The position numbers and the translations under genes were made by a program. This document shows, in pieces, positions 36,370-46,090 of a stretch of DNA of 64,000 nucleotides; the stretch's first letter is position 1, and each line of letters starts with the position of its first letter. The notes under the pieces were generated by a model. It was not told the origin of the DNA. It ran no database searches and was given only the letters and a program-made list of their open reading frames with translations. This DNA is from Hoeflea prorocentri (GTDB lineage: Bacteria; Pseudomonadota; Alphaproteobacteria; Rhizobiales; Rhizobiaceae): contig NZ_JAPJZI010000002.1 in assembly GCF_027944115.1 (NCBI RefSeq), forward strand, positions 248,001 through 312,000, written 5' to 3'.

Positions 36370-38919
36370 TTACCGGTTGTCGAGCAGTCTCTCGAGATAA
36401 AACCGTTCCATTTCCGGCCTGAAACTATCACCAAGGCGCTCGCGTATCGCTTCCAGAATGCGCCTTGCACGCTGGATGTCCGCTTCTTCCGGAACTTTGA
36501 CATCCTCACCGAAATCGGGGCCTGAATTGGCGCGGGGCCGTCCGAGCGGGTCCGTGCCAAGCGGGTCCCGGCGCGCTGAACCCGGTTGTTGCCCCGGGCT
36601 TTCGCCCATGGCCTGACGCATCTGATTCATCATCTGTTGAGCGCCGTCGCGCAAGGCCTGCAGTGCACGGCCCTGTTCATCGACGGCGGTGCCGCCCTCA
36701 CCTTCGCCAAGCGCCTTTCCGGCTTCCCCCATGGCCTCTCCGGCTTCACCGAAACCCTCGTTCTGGCCGAGGCCGAATTCCTCAAGCTTTTCCTGCAATT
36801 CACCGAGCTGCTGTTGCAGGGCTTCCTGTTGCTCGCGCAACTGCCGCAGGGCCTCGCGCAGTTCTTCCTCGGTCATCTCGCCCTGGTCGCCGCTCTGGTT
36901 CTGCTGGCCTTCCTCGTTCTGGAAATATTCCTGCCGCCGTCTTTCCCTGAGCGCCTGCTCCAGATCGTAGGTTTCTTCCATGAGCTGCTGCTGCTGTTGC
37001 ATCAGTTCGCCGAGCTTGTCCATCTGCTGGCGCATGGGATTGTCGCCCGGAGCCTGCTGGTGCTGGCCGGTCTGCAGATTGTTCATCATGCGCTGCAGCT
37101 CGGACAGGAGCTGTTGCGCCTGATCGCGGGCGCCCGATTGGGCGAGGTTCTCGATCTGGTCGAGCATGCGGTCGAGGTCCTGCTGACGCAGGATGTTCTG
37201 CAAGGCCTCCGTAGGCACCTGCTGGAGTGCATTCTGGTTCTGTTGCATCTGCTGTGCGAGCGCCTGCAGGAACTCGTTCATCGCTTCGCGCAGTTCATCC
37301 ATCAGGGCCTGGATTTCTTCATCCGACGCACCGTTCTCAAGCGCTTCAGACAGGGCCCGCTGAGCGTCGCGCAGCCGGCGCTCCGCAAAGGAAAGATCGC
37401 CGTCCTCAATGCCGAGAGCAATGTCCCACATATGGTCGGCCGCGTCGCGCAACATGTCGTCGTCCCAGGCCTGCTTGACCCTGGAGCGCGCCGATTTGAT
37501 CAGCAGATAATGGGTGCTGTTCTTGATGGTTTCTTCGGGGGCGATGGTGACTGCATCGTTCAGTTCGATCACCCGGTCGATCCGGTTGGCATCGAGCGCG
37601 AGAACCTGACGCTGTTCCGCGACCGAGCCGGCGAGCAGATTGCTGAAGAACCGCCCGGGAAGGATCATCTGATATGGGGCGCTGCGTCCGGTCTGTCCGG
37701 TGAAATCCTCGGCGACGAGGGTGATTGTGACGGGTTTTCCGGCGAGCGGATGTTCGGTCAGATCGCGGCTTTCGCGGCCCTTGCGTTCATGCGCTGTCTT
37801 TCGCGGCAATGTCAGCGGGTATTCCGGCGGATCGTAGAGCGGTCTCGCGTCCGCCCCCTGTGCTTCGACCGGGACGATTTCCGCATAGGCACGCTGAACG
37901 CCGTAATCATCGCTTAGTACAAAGCCGATTTCCAAGGCTCCGTTCACCGCACGCCCCGGCTCGCCGTCAAACGTGATTTCAGGTGCGTTATCGGGAATGA
38001 GCTCGAAGCGCCAGCTCTCAGCGAGCTGTGTTCCCTTGCGGACCTCGAGCGCACCATCGGCAGGCGCATCGAAGCGGTAGTTGAAGGCCTTGGTGGCGGT
38101 CGGCTGAGGCGAGGAGCCGGCAGCCTGATCATCAACCGGAATGGATATCTCTTCGTTGCCGGAGCGGTAGATCACCTGTTCGCTGCCGGTTCCACCGACG
38201 ATGCGGACCAGCATCTCGCTGCCCTGCGGCACGGAAATGATCTCCGGTAAATCCTTGCTGCTTCCGGTCAGAAACAGGGGCGCCTTCCCGGTATATTCGG
38301 GTGGCGTGACCCAAGCATCAACCCGCATGCCGGCGATCTGTTGCACCGGCTTGTGGCTGTAAAACGCATCACCAAGCAATCCGGACCGGCTGGAATAGGA
38401 ATAGGCAAAGCCGACGACAAACAACAGCACGACCACAGCACGAAGGCCGTAAGGATCGAGTTTCGGCGTATCGGGCTGGGGCGGTGCAAGGTGTATGGCC
38501 CCGACCCGTTTTGCCATGCGCTTCTGGTGGGCCTGCCAAAGAGACCTTGCGAAAGGGTCTTGCGATTCAAGCGTATCGGACTGGACCGCCAGTGCCTGGT
38601 GGACAATGGCGTTGTCCCTTTCCAGGCGCTGCAGAGCAGCTCTTCTGCCCGGCCAGTGAACGCTGCGCAGAGGGTAGAGGGAGGCAAGGAACCCGATGGC
38701 AAAGACGCCGACGCTCGCCATGCGCAGCCAATCCGGAACAAGCCGGAAATAACCCAGCCAGGAAAAGGCTGCGAACAGGGCCACAACACCGATGACCGGC
38801 AGCAGACGCGGCCAGATGCCTTCGCATAAAAGGATAAGCTGCGTGGCGCGCGTGCGCATGCTAATGCTCCGCAGCAGTGCCTGCCCGGTCGAGTATCCCT
38901 GCGGTTTCGGTTCCGCCAT
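36370..38919 (-). CDS. TIGR02302/DUF4175 family membrane protein
   Basis: An 849-residue protein. Two hydrophobic segments lie in the first 90 residues (IWPRLLPVIGVVALFAAFSW and the following VGVFAIGFLASLYPL) and a third at about 155-172. Beta-rich DUF4175 repeats span about 180-420. A very Gln/Glu-rich coiled-coil follows from about 520 to 780 (QLREQQEALQQQLGELQEKL). The end is Pro/Arg-rich then helical (RAILEAIRERLGD-like). Found next to lysA in many Hyphomicrobiales. Function is unknown; an envelope scaffold role is only a guess. The long open frame on the opposite strand reflects the Gln-rich codons. Confidence 0.9.
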   Translation of the reverse strand: MAEPKPQGYSTGQALLRSISMRTRATQLILLCEGIWPRLLPVIGVVALFAAFSWLGYFRLVPDWLRMASVGVFAIGFLASLYPLRSVHWPGRRAALQRLERDNAIVHQALAVQSDTLESQDPFARSLWQAHQKRMAKRVGAIHLAPPQPDTPKLDPYGLRAVVVLLFVVGFAYSYSSRSGLLGDAFYSHKPVQQIAGMRVDAWVTPPEYTGKAPLFLTGSSKDLPEIISVPQGSEMLVRIVGGTGSEQVIYRSGNEEISIPVDDQAAGSSPQPTATKAFNYRFDAPADGALEVRKGTQLAESWRFELIPDNAPEITFDGEPGRAVNGALEIGFVLSDDYGVQRAYAEIVPVEAQGADARPLYDPPEYPLTLPRKTAHERKGRESRDLTEHPLAGKPVTITLVAEDFTGQTGRSAPYQMILPGRFFSNLLAGSVAEQRQVLALDANRIDRVIELNDAVTIAPEETIKNSTHYLLIKSARSRVKQAWDDDMLRDAADHMWDIALGIEDGDLSFAERRLRDAQRALSEALENGASDEEIQALMDELREAMNEFLQALAQQMQQNQNALQQVPTEALQNILRQQDLDRMLDQIENLAQSGARDQAQQLLSELQRMMNNLQTGQHQQAPGDNPMRQQMDKLGELMQQQQQLMEETYDLEQALRERRRQEYFQNEEGQQNQSGDQGEMTEEELREALRQLREQQEALQQQLGELQEKLEEFGLGQNEGFGEAGEAMGEAGKALGEGEGGTAVDEQGRALQALRDGAQQMMNQMRQAMGESPGQQPGSARRDPLGTDPLGRPRANSGPDFGEDVKVPEEADIQRARRILEAIRERLGDSFRPEMERFYLERLLDNR

Positions 38920-39046
38920 CGGCGTCGAATCCTCCTGATATCAGGATAGAAGGATAGCATCCTTTGCGGCAAAGGCGAGACGGCGCAACAAATTGTGAGC
39001 GGCAATCAGCCCGTCTTTCAGGTGCAGAATCGCGCTGGCGGGCCGT

Positions 39047-40312
39047 TCAAAGCCAGTCAGGAAGGGAATCCAGCCCGATCAGCTCCTCGTAGCTGGGGCG
39101 TGGCCTGACGACGTGAAAATCACCACCATTGACAAGGACTTCGGGAACCAGAAGCCTGGAATTATAGGTCGATGACTGGACCGCGCCATAGGCTCCTGCA
39201 GAGCCGATGGCGATCAGATCGCCGGCTTCCAGTGCAGGCAACTTGCGGTCCTTGGCGATATAATCGCCGCTTTCGCAGACCGGTCCGACAATATCGGCTT
39301 CAATGTCGGGCGTGCCTGGAACGGGAACGGCAACGGGCCTGATTTCATGCCAGGCTTCGTAGAGCGTCGGCCGGATCAGGTCGTTCATAGCCGCATCAAC
39401 GATGACGAACGTCTTGTTGCCCGTGTCCTTCACATAGATCACTTCACTGACCAGTATTCCGGCATTGCCGGCGATCATGCGCCCGGGCTCGAAAACCACC
39501 TTGCAGTTCAGCGATTTCAGGTTTTCCAGCACGACATCGGCATAGGCCAGTGGATCAGGCGGCGGATTGTTGTCGTCGCGATAGGGGATGCCGAGGCCGC
39601 CGCCGACATCGACATGATCGATGGCATGGCCCGCCTCGCGCAACCGGGCGACCAGCGTCTGCAGCAGTTTGAAGGCGTCGTCATAGGGCTGCAGTTCGGT
39701 AATCTGGCTGCCGATATGCAGATCGATGCCCGTAACCTTTATGCCCGGCAGGTTTGCCGCGCGGGCATAAACCGCTTCGGCATCGCGCCAGGAGATGCCG
39801 AACTTGTCTTCCTTCTTGCCGGTGGAAATCTTGGCATGTGTCTTTGCGTCGACATCCGGGTTGATGCGGAAAGAGACGGACGCGGTGCGGCCAAGGTGCG
39901 ATGCCCGCTGGCTGATCATCTCCAGTTCGGCTTCCGATTCGATGTTGAAGCACAGGATTTCGGTGCTGAGGGCGTAATCGATTTCGCGGACCGTCTTGCC
40001 GACGCCGGAAAAGACGATCTTTTGCGCCGGTATGCCGGCAGCAAGGGCCCGGCGCAGCTCACCCTCCGACACAACGTCCGCTCCGGCTCCCAGCCTGGCA
40101 AGTGTTGCCAGGACGGCCTGGTTGGAGTTTGCCTTCATTGCATAACAGACGAGGGCGTCAATCTCCTTGAACGCGCCGGCAAACACCTTGTAGTGGCGCT
40201 CCAGCGTTGCTGTCGAATAACAATAGAAGGGCGTGCCGACCGATCGTGCGATCTCGGCAATGCTGACATCCTCGGCATGGAGGATACCGTCCTTGTATTC
40301 AAAATGATTCAC
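39047..40312 (-). CDS. lysA: diaminopimelate decarboxylase
   Basis: A 421-residue fold-III PLP enzyme that makes L-lysine from meso-diaminopimelate. The Schiff-base Lys60 lies in CYAMKANSNQAVL. HIGSQI binds the PLP phosphate region, VDVGGGLGIPY follows, and the EPGRMIAGNAGILVSEV and CESGDYIAKDRKLP segments (active-site Cys of the dimer interface) are present. It lies 12 bp after lptM. Confidence 0.97.
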   Translation of the reverse strand: MNHFEYKDGILHAEDVSIAEIARSVGTPFYCYSTATLERHYKVFAGAFKEIDALVCYAMKANSNQAVLATLARLGAGADVVSEGELRRALAAGIPAQKIVFSGVGKTVREIDYALSTEILCFNIESEAELEMISQRASHLGRTASVSFRINPDVDAKTHAKISTGKKEDKFGISWRDAEAVYARAANLPGIKVTGIDLHIGSQITELQPYDDAFKLLQTLVARLREAGHAIDHVDVGGGLGIPYRDDNNPPPDPLAYADVVLENLKSLNCKVVFEPGRMIAGNAGILVSEVIYVKDTGNKTFVIVDAAMNDLIRPTLYEAWHEIRPVAVPVPGTPDIEADIVGPVCESGDYIAKDRKLPALEAGDLIAIGSAGAYGAVQSSTYNSRLLVPEVLVNGGDFHVVRPRPSYEELIGLDSLPDWL

Positions 40313-40324
40313 TGGGCTGGCAGC

Positions 40325-40510
40325 CTATTGGATGAGCGGGTCGAGAATGAAGCGACGTTCAGGAACCGGCTTGTCCTTTTCCTCCGGATCCTCGGCGACC
40401 TGACCGCGCGGCGGTGGCACTTCAAGGGGCCCCTTGCGGCCGCAGCCGGCAGCTACCAGTCCGATCAGTACTAGAAACATTGCAGCTTTGACGGCTGATG
40501 TGGCGTTCAT
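40325..40510 (-). CDS. lptM: LptM/YifL-type small lipoprotein
   Basis: A 61-residue lipoprotein. The signal AAMFLVLIGLVAAGC ends at a lipobox AAGC, and the mature N-terminus is the diagnostic CGRKGPLEVPPP. The remainder is Pro/Glu-rich. In enterobacteria LptM stabilises the LptD-LptE translocon during disulfide maturation. The location between argH and lysA is the usual one. Confidence 0.9.
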   Translation of the reverse strand: MNATSAVKAAMFLVLIGLVAAGCGRKGPLEVPPPRGQVAEDPEEKDKPVPERRFILDPLIQ

Positions 40511-40562
40511 GGAGCGCTCGCAATTATCCGGAACTCGTGATGAAGCTCTTTTAGACCGTTTC

Positions 40563-40578
40563 GGTGCAAATGTGCACC
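40563..40578. repeat. perfect palindrome between argH and lptM
   Basis: GGTGCA (40563-40568) and TGCACC (40573-40578) flank AATG. It lies in the 92-bp gap between argH and lptM. No T-run follows on either side, so it reads as a protein site or short hairpin, not a terminator. Confidence 0.45.
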
Positions 40579-40602
40579 CTGTTTATGCGCGTTACCGCTT
40601 TG

Positions 40603-41991
40603 TTAGAGCTGCGCGCGCCACCAGGCGATCTGCTCACGCACATTATCCGGCGCCGTGCCGCCGAAACTTGTGCGGCTGGCAACCGAGGCCTCGACGGTCA
40701 GGACCGAATAGACACCCTCATTCACAGACGGGTTCAAATCGCGCAGATCCTCAAGCGGCAGGTCCGCCAGGTCGCAGCCGCGCTCTTCGGCAAGCGCCAC
40801 CGCCCGGCCGGTCACGTGATGGGCTTCGCGAAACGGCAGTCCTGCCTCGCGAACCAGCCAGTCTGCAAGGTCTGTCGCGGTCGAATAACCCGATCCGGCA
40901 GCCGCCTTCATGCCATCGTTCAGGACTTTCAGGTCCGAGATCATTCCCGTCATTGCGGCGATTGCCAGTTCCAGCGTCTCGGCTGCGTCGAAGACCTGTT
41001 CCTTGTCCTCCTGCATGTCCTTTGAGTAGGCGAGCGGAAGTCCCTTCATCACCGTCAGCAGGGCAATCAGTGCACCGCTGATGCGTCCGGTCTTGGCGCG
41101 GACGAGTTCGGCGGCGTCCGGGTTTTTCTTCTGCGGCATGATGGAAGAGCCGGTCGAAAAGGCATCGGATAGCCGGACAAAGCCGAATTGCGGCGTCGAC
41201 CAGATGACGATCTCCTCGGCAAGACGTGACAGGTGGGTTCCGCAGATGGCCGCCATACTGAGGAACTCGAGCGCGAAATCCCTGTCGGAAACGGTATCGA
41301 TCGAGTTGCGCGTGGGCGCTGAAAAACCAAGCGCGCCGGCGGTGTTGTGCCTGTCGATGGGAAAGCCGGTGCCGGCAAGGGCGGCAGCGCCGAGAGGGCA
41401 TTCGTCAAGCCGCGCAAGCGCATCGCGCACCCGCGAGCGGTCGCGGCCGAACATTTCCACATAGGCCATGCAATGATGTCCGAACGTGACTGGCTGCGCC
41501 GTCTGCAGATGTGTGAAACCCGGCATGACGGTGTCGGCATGCTCTTCGGCGCGGTTGAGAAAGGCGCCGATCAGATTTGTCAGTGCGGTTTGTGTTTTCT
41601 CAATCTCTGCGCGGACCCACATGCGAAAGTCGAGCGCGACTTGATCGTTGCGCGAACGGGCCGTGTGCAGCCGACCGGCCGCCGGGCCGATCAGATCGGA
41701 CAGCCGCGCCTCGATATTCATATGAATATCTTCAAGCCGCCGCGAGAATTCGAAGCCGCCACTCTCGATTTCTGACATTATCGTGTTCAGGCCCTGCACA
41801 ATCTTGTCACGATCGTCTGAGCTTATTATTCCAGTGGTGGCCAGCATATCGGCGTGGGCCAGCGAGCCGCGGATATCCTCGGCGTAGAGTTTCCGGTCGA
41901 AATCGATTGACGCGTTGATATCTTCCATGATCGCGTCGGGACCGGAGGCGAAGCGTCCGCCCCACATCTTGTTGGAGGATTTACCGTTCAT
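40603..41991 (-). CDS. argH: argininosuccinate lyase
   Basis: A 462-residue fumarase-superfamily enzyme that releases arginine and fumarate. [24 protein letters not shown] is the classic N-terminus. [30 protein letters not shown] and the signature [18 protein letters not shown] are all present. It precedes lptM-lysA on the same strand and faces tlpA across 28 bp. Confidence 0.97.
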   Translation of the reverse strand: MNGKSSNKMWGGRFASGPDAIMEDINASIDFDRKLYAEDIRGSLAHADMLATTGIISSDDRDKIVQGLNTIMSEIESGGFEFSRRLEDIHMNIEARLSDLIGPAAGRLHTARSRNDQVALDFRMWVRAEIEKTQTALTNLIGAFLNRAEEHADTVMPGFTHLQTAQPVTFGHHCMAYVEMFGRDRSRVRDALARLDECPLGAAALAGTGFPIDRHNTAGALGFSAPTRNSIDTVSDRDFALEFLSMAAICGTHLSRLAEEIVIWSTPQFGFVRLSDAFSTGSSIMPQKKNPDAAELVRAKTGRISGALIALLTVMKGLPLAYSKDMQEDKEQVFDAAETLELAIAAMTGMISDLKVLNDGMKAAAGSGYSTATDLADWLVREAGLPFREAHHVTGRAVALAEERGCDLADLPLEDLRDLNPSVNEGVYSVLTVEASVASRTSFGGTAPDNVREQIAWWRAQL

Positions 41992-42019
41992 GTGTCAGTC
42001 AGCTCCGGAGATGACGTAA

Positions 42020-42715
42020 ATGTCGGAACAAAAAAACGGAAACACCACGATCTTCATGATTGTCGGCGCCGCTGTTGTCCTGGCCATCGTGGCCGTTCTG
42101 GCTGCGGTATACGTGAATGATGCGCCGTCTGGCAACAACTCAAACGGGGCGAACAGCGCTGTAGCGCCCGCCGCCGCGTGCTCCGGTTCGGTGGAACTGG
42201 CAAAGGCCGTAGAACCGTTCGCCACGGGTCATGTTGCCGCCATGGCATCGGCGAGCGAGCCGAGATCGCTGGCGTTTCTGTCGTTCAACTCACCACAGGG
42301 CGAAAAGATGACGGTCGGTGACATGTCTGGAAAGACGCTGCTGGTCAATCTGTGGGCGACATGGTGCGCACCCTGCCGGGAAGAGATGCCGGCGCTTGAC
42401 GAACTGCAGAAAGTCATGGGCGGCGAAGACTTCGAGGTCGTCGCCATCAATATCGATCAGGGTGACGACAGCAAGCCGACGGCATTCCTTGAGGAAATCG
42501 GCGTCGCCAGTCTCGGCTACTATCGCGACAACACAATGGGCGTTTTTAACGATCTGAAGAAAGAAGGCCTTGCCTTCGGCCTTCCGGTGACGCTGCTGAT
42601 CGATGAGGCGGGCTGCCTAGTCGCCAATATGAACGGCCCGGCACACTGGTCGAGCGATGATGCCAAGGCCTATGTCGGCGCGGCGCTTTCCGGCCGGCAG
42701 CAGCCGTCATCTTAG
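42020..42715 (+). CDS. tlpA: TlpA-type thiol:disulfide interchange protein
   Basis: A 231-residue membrane-anchored thioredoxin. One transmembrane helix (about residues 11-32) is followed by a periplasmic TlpA fold with VNLWATWCAPCREEMPALDELQ (Cys116, Cys119) and the cis-Pro region FGLPVTLLIDEAGC. TlpA proteins keep cytochrome c or cytochrome oxidase copper-site thiols reduced. It is divergent from argH. Confidence 0.93.
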   Translation: MSEQKNGNTTIFMIVGAAVVLAIVAVLAAVYVNDAPSGNNSNGANSAVAPAAACSGSVELAKAVEPFATGHVAAMASASEPRSLAFLSFNSPQGEKMTVGDMSGKTLLVNLWATWCAPCREEMPALDELQKVMGGEDFEVVAINIDQGDDSKPTAFLEEIGVASLGYYRDNTMGVFNDLKKEGLAFGLPVTLLIDEAGCLVANMNGPAHWSSDDAKAYVGAALSGRQQPSS

Positions 42716-42734
42716 TCTGCCTGGACCCTTGTTG

Positions 42735-43133
42735 ATGGCTAAGCGTACTCTAATTCCGCCATTATTGGCGGCGGCGGCCGGAAAGGCGAAGATGTCGCCG
42801 GCCATCGTGTCCGGCGATCATGTTTTCCTGACGGGTTCGACAGGCGGAAATGCAGAAGGGGTCATGCCCAATGATCCCGGTCAGCAGTTTCGCAATGCAT
42901 TTGACAAGATAGGGGCAATCCTGGACGAGGGCGGCATGACGCTACAGTCTGTCGTTGAGATGACCACCTACCACGTCGGCTTGCGTGATCACTTCGATCT
43001 GTTCGATGCCGTGCGGCTTGAATACTTTGACGAACCCTATCCGGCTTGGACGGCGGTGGAAGTCGCGGGCCTCAGGCGTGAGGGTGCTGTCGTCGAGATA
43101 CGTGTGATCGCGTATTCCGGTTCCACAGGCTGA
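42735..43133 (+). CDS. RidA family protein
   Basis: A 132-residue YjgF/YER057c/UK114-fold protein. It shows KMSPAIVSGDHVFLTGSTG, QFRNAFDKIGAILDEGG, SVVEMTTYHVGLRDH, YPAWTAVEVAGL and the terminal VEIRVIAYSG that carries the conserved Arg. Archetypal RidA hydrolyses reactive 2-aminoacrylate-type imines. The ATG at 42735 gives a normal N-terminus but lacks a clear ribosome site. It follows tlpA by 19 bp. Confidence 0.88.
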   Translation: MAKRTLIPPLLAAAAGKAKMSPAIVSGDHVFLTGSTGGNAEGVMPNDPGQQFRNAFDKIGAILDEGGMTLQSVVEMTTYHVGLRDHFDLFDAVRLEYFDEPYPAWTAVEVAGLRREGAVVEIRVIAYSGSTG

Positions 43134-43139
43134 ATGTAA

Positions 43140-43158
43140 AACCGTGCCGCATCCGGCA
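43140..43158 (-). terminator. weak terminator after the hydroxyacyl-CoA dehydrogenase gene
   Basis: A short hairpin, TGCCG (43145-43149) with CGGCA (43154-43158), is followed on the minus strand by CGGTTTTAC. Confidence 0.4.
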
Positions 43159-43165
43159 AGGACCT

Positions 43166-44047
43166 TTAGCGCGTCGGCACCGGCTCCTCGCCGCGATAGT
43201 CGTAAAAGCCGCGCCCGGTCTTGCGGCCGAGCCAGCCGGCCTCGACATATTTCACCAGCAGCGGGCAGGGCCGGTATTTTGAATCGGCCAGCCCGTCGTA
43301 AAGCACCTGCATGATCGACAGGCAGGTGTCGAGGCCGATGAAGTCGGCAAGCTGCAGCGGGCCGATCGGATGGTTGGCTCCAAGCTTCATCGATGTGTCG
43401 ATGGCTTCAACCGTGCCCACGCCCTCATAAAGCGTGTAGATCGCCTCATTGATCATGGGCAGCAGGATGCGATTGACGATGAAGGCGGGGAAATCCTCGG
43501 CCACGGTCACCGTCTTGTCGAGGGAGACAACAAATTCCTTGGCCGCATCGAAGGTGATGTCGGCGGTGGCGATGCCGCGGACCAATTCAACCAGCCGCAT
43601 GACCGGGGCCGGGTTCATGAAGTGAATGCCGATGAAGCGCTCGGGCCGATCGGTCGCCGAGGCAAGCCGGGTTATCGACAGGGACGAGGTGTTTGTCGCC
43701 AAAATGGCTTCCGGGTTGAGAACCGGGCACAGATTGGCAAAGATTTTCCGCTTGACCGTCTCGTCTTCCGTCGCTGCTTCGATCACCAGATCCAGCGATG
43801 CGAGGTCTTCGACAGATGGCGCGGCGATGATGCGTCCGATCGCCTTGTTACGGTCGGCATCCTTCAAGGTTCCGGCCGCAACCTGTCGGGCCATGTTGCC
43901 GTTTATCGTCGCCAGCCCATCCTTGATGCGTTCCTCGGACACATCGTGCAGATGGATATCGTAACCGGCAATTGCGCAAACATGCGCAATACCGTTACCC
44001 ATCTGGCCTGCTCCGACTATTCCAACAGATTTGATCGCGTTGGCCAT
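43166..44047 (-). CDS. 3-hydroxybutyryl-CoA dehydrogenase
   Basis: A 293-residue NAD-dependent short-chain 3-hydroxyacyl-CoA dehydrogenase. It has [19 protein letters not shown] (GxGxxG at 11-16), [13 protein letters not shown], the catalytic dyad region [16 protein letters not shown], and [17 protein letters not shown]. It lies downstream of etfBA, separated by a terminator-like hairpin, an order common in this group. It links butyrate/PHB or fatty-acid oxidation to ETF-mediated electron transfer. Confidence 0.94.
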   Translation of the reverse strand: MANAIKSVGIVGAGQMGNGIAHVCAIAGYDIHLHDVSEERIKDGLATINGNMARQVAAGTLKDADRNKAIGRIIAAPSVEDLASLDLVIEAATEDETVKRKIFANLCPVLNPEAILATNTSSLSITRLASATDRPERFIGIHFMNPAPVMRLVELVRGIATADITFDAAKEFVVSLDKTVTVAEDFPAFIVNRILLPMINEAIYTLYEGVGTVEAIDTSMKLGANHPIGPLQLADFIGLDTCLSIMQVLYDGLADSKYRPCPLLVKYVEAGWLGRKTGRGFYDYRGEEPVPTR

Positions 44048-44107
44048 TTTTATTCCGTTCTTTCGGGGTGTCGCGTGCTTACGCCGCTCGTCTGTTACAA
44101 ACTAAAT

Positions 44108-44135
44108 GGCCGGGCTGGTAACGTCCAGCCCGGCC
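44108..44135 (-). terminator. strong hairpin after etfA
   Basis: A perfect 11-bp stem, GGCCGGGCTGG (44108-44118) with CCAGCCCGGCC (44125-44135), loop TAACGT. On the minus strand ATTTAGTTTG follows, a T-rich but broken tract. Confidence 0.7.
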
Positions 44136-44175
44136 AGTAAGTTTGCGTGACGAATCTGCTTAAGCAGTGATCGGG

Positions 44176-45105
44176 CTAAAGCGCCTTTTCCAGCTCGGGC
44201 AGGGCGTCGAAGAGATCTGCGACAAGACCGTAATCGGCAACCTGGAAAATGGGTGCCTCCTCGTCCTTGTTGATGGCGACAATGACCTTGGAGTCCTTCA
44301 TGCCCGCAAGGTGCTGGATGGCGCCCGATATGCCGCAGGCAATGTAAAGGTCCGGTGCGACCACCTTGCCCGTCTGACCGACCTGAAGGTCGTTGGGGGC
44401 ATAACCGGCATCGACCGCTGCACGGGATGCGCCGACGGCGGCACCCAGCTTGTCTGCAACCGGAAGGATGACTTCCTGGAATTTTTCCTCGGAGCCAAGG
44501 GCGCGTCCGCCGGAGATGATCACCTTTGCAGATGTCAGTTCGGGGCGGTCGCTTTCCGACAGTTTTTCTTCCACGAAGGTCGAAAGTCCCGGATTGTCTG
44601 CTGCGGAGATCGTCTCGACTGCTGCCGAACCGCCTTCACCGGCAGCATTGAAGCCGGCGGTGCGCACGGTGACGACTTTTTTGGCGTCTGTCGCCTGAAC
44701 GGTCTGAATCGCATTGCCCGCATAGATGGGGCGTTTGAAGGTGTCGGCACTCACCACTTCGGTGATGTCCGAGACCTGCATGACGTCCAGAAGGGCTGCG
44801 ACACGCGGCATGACGTTTTTGCCTGTGGTCGTCGCGGCGGCGACGATGGCATCATAATCGCCGGCCATGGAGACAATCAGCGCTGCCATCGGCTCGGCGA
44901 GGCTGTATTCCAGCTCGTCGGCTTCAGCCAGAAGCACCTTGGATACGCCATCGAGCTTTGCAGCTTCGTCGGCGGCGGCCTTTGCACCTTTGCCGGCAAC
45001 CAGCACGTGGACGTCACCGCCCATCTGCGCAGCAGCCGACAGGGCCTTGGCGGTCTGATCGGAAAGGGACGCGTTGTCGTGTTCCGCAAGAAGAAGAGTA
45101 GTCAT
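44176..45105 (-). CDS. etfA: electron transfer flavoprotein alpha subunit
   Basis: A 309-residue FAD-binding subunit. The N-terminal domain starts [15 protein letters not shown]. The C-terminal FAD domain shows [38 protein letters not shown] and [23 protein letters not shown] passes electrons from acyl-CoA dehydrogenases to ETF-quinone oxidoreductase. The ATG at 45105 follows GAAAGGATC. It lies 16 bp after etfB. Confidence 0.97.
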   Translation of the reverse strand: MTTLLLAEHDNASLSDQTAKALSAAAQMGGDVHVLVAGKGAKAAADEAAKLDGVSKVLLAEADELEYSLAEPMAALIVSMAGDYDAIVAAATTTGKNVMPRVAALLDVMQVSDITEVVSADTFKRPIYAGNAIQTVQATDAKKVVTVRTAGFNAAGEGGSAAVETISAADNPGLSTFVEEKLSESDRPELTSAKVIISGGRALGSEEKFQEVILPVADKLGAAVGASRAAVDAGYAPNDLQVGQTGKVVAPDLYIACGISGAIQHLAGMKDSKVIVAINKDEEAPIFQVADYGLVADLFDALPELEKAL

Positions 45106-45121
45106 GCGTTTGATCCTTTCC

Positions 45122-45871
45122 TTAAAGCACGCCGGCTTCGTTTTTAAGCTTGTCGACAAGCTCGGCAACGCTTTCAACCTTGACGCCGGCCTTGCGGCCC
45201 TCGGGCTCTTCGGTGGTCAGTACTTTAAGCCTTGGAGCGGTGTCGACGCCGTAATCGGCAGTGGTTTTCTTGTCGAGCGGCTTCTTCTTGGCCTTCATGA
45301 TGTTCGGCAGCGAAGCGTAGCGCGGCTCGTTAAGCCGCAGGTCCGTCGTGACGACGGCGGGCAGTGTGATCTCGACAGTCTGAAGGCCACCGTCAACTTC
45401 GCGCGTCACGGACGCCTTGCCGTCGCCGATTTCGATCTCAGAAGCGAATGTGCCCTGTGACCATCCAAGCAGTGCGGCAAGCATCTGTCCCGTCTGGTTC
45501 GCGTCGTCGTCAATGGCCTGTTTGCCGACAATGACGAGGCCGGGATCTTCCTCAGCGACGATCGCCTTGAGGATCTTGGCAACGGCAAGCGGTTCGACCG
45601 TGTCGTCCGTCTGGACCAGGATGCCGCGATCGGCACCCATGGCAAGGGCCGTCCGGATAGTTTCCTCGGCCTTTGCCGGTCCGATGGAAACGGCGACGAT
45701 TTCCTCAACCTTGCCGGCTTCTTTCAGCCGGATCGCTTCCTCGACCGAAATTTCGTCAAAGGGGTTCATGGACATCTTGACGTTTGCAAGCTCAACACCC
45801 GAGCCATCGGGCCGGACGCGGATCTTGACGTTGTAGTCGACGACCCGTTTTACTGGGACCAGAACTTTCAT
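45122..45871 (-). CDS. etfB: electron transfer flavoprotein beta subunit
   Basis: A 249-residue subunit that binds structural AMP. It begins [19 protein letters not shown], with [52 protein letters not shown] and the signature [21 protein letters not shown]-like segment. It is the first gene of the etfB-etfA pair. Confidence 0.97.
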   Translation of the reverse strand: MKVLVPVKRVVDYNVKIRVRPDGSGVELANVKMSMNPFDEISVEEAIRLKEAGKVEEIVAVSIGPAKAEETIRTALAMGADRGILVQTDDTVEPLAVAKILKAIVAEEDPGLVIVGKQAIDDDANQTGQMLAALLGWSQGTFASEIEIGDGKASVTREVDGGLQTVEITLPAVVTTDLRLNEPRYASLPNIMKAKKKPLDKKTTADYGVDTAPRLKVLTTEEPEGRKAGVKVESVAELVDKLKNEAGVL

Positions 45872-46006
45872 TCGCTTACCTTTCTCAAATCGTGCGCAGG
45901 ACTTGGCACATCCGGCGTGTCCGATGCTGGCTGGAAGGCGACATGATCATGTCCATTTCTGGCCAGAAACACCCGGATTATTTGAAATACTGAGCCTCTC
46001 GGCAGT

Positions 46007-46036
46007 CACATATCTGCAAGTGGCCTTGTCGGTCAA
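46007..46036 (-). promoter_or_regulatory. candidate promoter for etfBA
   Basis: On the minus strand TTGACC (46031-46036) and TATGTG (46007-46012) are 18 bp apart, about 135 bp before the etfB ATG. The remainder of the 219-bp gap shows nothing else. Confidence 0.35.
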
Positions 46037-46090
46037 TTGCGTTTGTGCCGCAGGGACGGGATTTCGCCTGTTTCGTTGCGGTTGCCCGCC

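Noticed and set aside
36586-37917. Open frame of 443 codons opposite the TIGR02302 coiled-coil gene, rich in Leu
   Set aside because: Produced by the complement of Gln/Glu codons (CAG to CTG); no independent start site or domain.
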